This document shows positions 62,179-64,000 of a stretch of 64,000 nt of DNA, piece by piece. The stretch is from Sulfurospirillum_A sp029027265. GTDB taxonomy: Bacteria; Campylobacterota; Campylobacteria; Campylobacterales; Sulfurospirillaceae. A program made the translations under genes and the position numbers. Each line of letters begins with the position of its first letter. The first letter of the stretch is position 1. A model generated the notes under the pieces. It was not told the DNA's origin. It worked only from the letters and a program-made list of their open reading frames with translations, and made no database searches. The DNA is taken from NCBI GenBank assembly GCA_029027265.1, contig CP093061.1:1922001-1986000 (forward strand), given 5' to 3'.

Positions 62179-62544
62179 ATGAAAAAATACACTATAGAAC
62201 TTGATTGTGATTTTGAAATGAATATTGGAATATCACAAGATGAAGATACAAAAAAAAGGTTACAGGAAATAAATGATTTTTGGTCAGGTAGTGAGGATAG
62301 ACTATTAAACTTTAGTGGAGATATTTATAAGACAGTTTGTAGCCTTATTGCTAAAGAAGTTGTAAGGTTGCAATCCATTACATCCTTCAACTCAACAAAA
62401 GAAAGCATTATTGAAGTTTTTAATGAGGGTATAGAAGGGTTTTATCCCCTAGATGGTTCAGAAGGTATAGAAATACTAGAGATTAACATACCTTTTTCGC
62501 CTTGGGATTTGACTTTTGATATCACAGAGGTAGCAAATAAGTAG
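62179..62544 (+). CDS. DUF2528-like phage protein
   Basis: A 121-residue protein. EINDFWSGSEDRLLNFSGDIYKTVCSLIAKEVVRL and FYPLDGSEGIEILEI match the DUF2528 pattern of phage proteins. AGGAGG lies about ten bases before the ATG. Role unknown. Hairpin 3 follows at once. Confidence 0.7.
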   Translation: MKKYTIELDCDFEMNIGISQDEDTKKRLQEINDFWSGSEDRLLNFSGDIYKTVCSLIAKEVVRLQSITSFNSTKESIIEVFNEGIEGFYPLDGSEGIEILEINIPFSPWDLTFDITEVANK

Positions 62545-62549
62545 TTTCA

Positions 62550-62573
62550 TAGAGTCTTACATGTAAGGCTCTA
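62550..62573. repeat. Prophage hairpin 3 with TACATGTA core
   Basis: The same 24-base palindrome as hairpin 2 (core 62558-62565), here preceded by TTCA and followed by TTGAAATTAT, 25 bp before the next start codon. Confidence 0.82.
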
Positions 62574-62597
62574 TTGAAATTATATAAAGGGAAAATA

Positions 62598-62768
62598 ATG
62601 AAAAATGAAGTTTTAAGACTGACAAAAAACAGAGTTAACAAGAGACAAAAATATAAAAAAGTAGTTTTTAGTGATGAGTTAAAAAAGTGGGAAGACTTTC
62701 TCCCTTATTTAAAAGCACTAAATATTTTTAACAAAAGATACAAAATAACGATTGAAGAGACAACATGA
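62598..62768 (+). CDS. Small basic prophage protein, 56 residues
   Basis: ATG 62598 has AAAGGG nine bases upstream and is preferred over a frame from 62574 that starts in the hairpin. Very basic (RLTKNRVNKRQKYKKVVF). It overlaps the next gene by 4 bp. Unknown. Confidence 0.55.
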   Translation: MKNEVLRLTKNRVNKRQKYKKVVFSDELKKWEDFLPYLKALNIFNKRYKITIEETT

Positions 62769-63052
62769 ATTTATTTGCACCTAAAACAGGTGATGAAAAG
62801 ATGGATAAAGCATATCAAAACCTACAAGTACATATAACCAAGTGCAAGAGTTTTGATGAGTTCTTCCAGCACTTCAATTACATCGTAAAAACAGATAATA
62901 AAGAGGTACTTAACACTTGGTTACTCAAAGTTTTATACGTACAAATGAAACAGAAACATCCATTTGATGTTCTAAGAGATAGTGTGGATGATAAGAAAAA
63001 AAAAGAAATAGAAACTTGGTTAAACGAGTCAATTAAAAAATATAAAAAGTAG
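62765..63052 (+). CDS. Prophage protein of unknown function, 95 residues
   Basis: Helical and charged: GDEKMDKAYQNLQVHITKCKSFDEFFQHFNYIV, then a lysine-rich tail. No recognised domain. Coupled to the gene before it, and followed by hairpin 4. Confidence 0.58.
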   Translation: MNLFAPKTGDEKMDKAYQNLQVHITKCKSFDEFFQHFNYIVKTDNKEVLNTWLLKVLYVQMKQKHPFDVLRDSVDDKKKKEIETWLNESIKKYKK

Positions 63053-63057
63053 CTTCA

Positions 63058-63081
63058 TAGAGTCTTAGATGTAAGGCTCTG
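63058..63081. repeat. Prophage hairpin 4, variant core TTAGATGTAA
   Basis: The same unit as hairpins 2 and 3 with C to G in the core and G in place of the last A; it too is followed by TTGAGATTAT. The outer AGAGTCTTA / TAAGGCTCT arms are kept. Confidence 0.8.
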
Positions 63082-63110
63082 TTGAGATTATGACAAAAAA
63101 AGGAAGAAAA

Positions 63111-63590
63111 ATGAGTTATGAAATATTCCAAAAGGGTGCAGCTATAAATAGTGAATTTGAGATAATTCCTACAAAGCTAAAGTTACTTGCACAGGGAGTT
63201 GTAACAGACAAAAATGGTTACATGAATTACGAAGGAAAAACATATGTAACTAATATGGTGAAGCTAAAAGATTTGCCTATTAAACTACAGTCGTTATTTG
63301 TTGAAGAAAAAACAAACCTACAAAAACATGATGAAGAAGCAAAAAATATACAAAAGGTCCGAAAACAAAAAAATAAATTAGGGGACCTAAACACAATTTT
63401 ATTTGAGCAACTTCAAAATATAGTTGATCCTGAAAAAAACGTTGACATAACACAGGAACTCAAAAAAGCGACTACAGTGTGTAATGTAGCAGATAAAATT
63501 ATAAAAATTGCAGATTTAGCTTTTAATGCTGAAAAACTTCATTCTCGAGGACTTCCTGGTGAAAAACGAAATATATATGAGTGTAGATAA
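63111..63590 (+). CDS. Prophage protein of unknown function, 159 residues
   Basis: ATG 63111 is chosen over ATG 63090 because AAGGAAG lies just upstream. A compact N-terminal part (FEIIPTKLKLLAQGVVTDKNGYMNYEGKTYVTN) and a helical C-terminus (EEKTNLQKHDEEAKNIQKVRKQKNKLGDLN). No family recognised. Its stop overlaps the next start (TAATG). Confidence 0.6.
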   Translation: MSYEIFQKGAAINSEFEIIPTKLKLLAQGVVTDKNGYMNYEGKTYVTNMVKLKDLPIKLQSLFVEEKTNLQKHDEEAKNIQKVRKQKNKLGDLNTILFEQLQNIVDPEKNVDITQELKKATTVCNVADKIIKIADLAFNAEKLHSRGLPGEKRNIYECR

Positions 63591-64000
63591 TGAAATATAC
63601 AAAAGAGCAGTTAGATTTTTTGAAAGAACATGAAACAATGCCACGTTCAGAATTATCAAAACTTTTTAATGCTAAATTTTCAACAGAAAGAACAAGTGAT
63701 GCAATAAAGCAAAAATGCATAAAGATAGATCTTACTTGTCCTAATAATGGTCGTTTTAAAAAGGGAAGTGTTCCAGCAAACAAAGGCACAAAAGGGCTAA
63801 CAAAAGCTAATAAAACATCTTTTAAGTGTGGGCTTACTCCTATAAACACAAAAAAAGTAGGAAGTATTATAACACGTAAAGAAAAAAATCATTTTTTATA
63901 TATGCATATAAAAATAGCTAAACCAAACAAGTGGCAAACACTTCACTTATATATTTGGGAACAAAAATATGGAAAGATACCAAAAGGTTATTGTGTAATT
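63590..64000 (+). CDS. HNH endonuclease, 3' end cut by window
   Basis: The first 137 residues of a phage HNH endonuclease. An N-terminal helix-turn-helix-like part (PRSELSKLFNAKFSTERTSDAIKQKCIKI), then the linker GRFKKGSVPANKGTKG, and the start of the HNH fold LHLYIWEQKYGKIPKGYCVI with its first H. The catalytic end lies beyond the window. Common in Mu-like phages, as a homing or packaging-related nuclease. Confidence 0.82.
   Translation, partial: MKYTKEQLDFLKEHETMPRSELSKLFNAKFSTERTSDAIKQKCIKIDLTCPNNGRFKKGSVPANKGTKGLTKANKTSFKCGLTPINTKKVGSIITRKEKNHFLYMHIKIAKPNKWQTLHLYIWEQKYGKIPKGYCVI

Larger units (their letters stand above)
53800..64000. mobile_element. Mu-like transposable prophage, early region (incomplete at right)
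   Basis: A leftward CI/S24-type repressor faces a rightward early operon containing a MuA-type transposase and a MuB-type ATPase in the order seen in Mu, followed by DUF3164, amidase and HNH genes, all typical of Mu-like phages. Gene spacing is tight and most start codons overlap or adjoin the previous stop. The left boundary is approximate and the right half lies beyond the window. No lesions were seen in its main genes, so it may be active. Confidence 0.88.

Noticed and set aside
1..64000. CRISPR arrays
   Set aside because: No regularly spaced direct repeats of suitable size and no cas genes were seen.

Overview
The window looks like a chromosomal segment of a Campylobacterota bacterium (Arcobacter / Sulfurimonas / Sulfurospirillum-like). 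The clues are very low G+C, short intergenic gaps, tightly overlapping operons, a Csd3-type M23 peptidase, a PgbB-type protein, NrtS, a one-domain asparaginase-like protein, and two-component systems of the Cache and 7TMR-DISM types. No rRNA, complete tRNA or CRISPR array was seen.

Region 1 (1-13,050) is mainly a citrate module. A tripartite tricarboxylate transporter (tctC-tctB-tctA) and an AbrB-type permease run on the plus strand. They converge on a minus-strand operon citC-citD-citE-citF-citX-citG followed by a TctD/TctE-type response regulator and sensor kinase. Together these could import citrate, cleave it to acetate and oxaloacetate, build and load the lyase cofactor, and sense the substrate. 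Left of this lie a cut aminotransferase, a VF530-type protein and RNase HI.

Region 2 (13,195-21,930) is a graveyard of mobile DNA. It holds an IS3 orfA whose orfB is gone, a dead DDE transposase element with perfect 14-bp ends, a second IS3 element inserted in a frameshifted type III methyltransferase gene, a frameshifted IS1595-type transposase, a decayed transposase split by a 269-bp MITE-like element, and remnants of a DUF2779 gene and of a toxin gene beside an intact antitoxin. Several breaks fall in or beside runs of 7-8 A.

Region 3 (21,960-53,800) is housekeeping and signalling: a DEAD-box helicase, a methyltransferase, YceI, a potassium channel with a zinc ribbon, an M48 lipoprotein with a 7TMR-DISM kinase, regulator and GNAT protein, YebC, another kinase, acs-actP-DUF485 with its own two-component pair, agmatine deiminase and N-carbamoylputrescine amidase (putrescine synthesis), a CDF transporter, feoAB under a probable Fur box, NrtS, a soluble chemoreceptor, mgtE, Csd3-like peptidase, PgbB-like protein, GlcD and YihY.

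Region 4 (about 53,800 to the end) is the early half of a Mu-like transposable prophage: an S24/CI-type repressor on the minus strand, then a plus-strand early operon with MuA-type transposase, MuB-type ATPase, DUF3164, amidase, DUF2528-like and HNH genes. The window ends inside it.

Two signals cut across regions. The palindrome TACATGTA occurs at least 24 times, far more than base composition suggests, in genes, hairpins and the prophage. In the prophage, near-identical intergenic hairpins are built around that same core.
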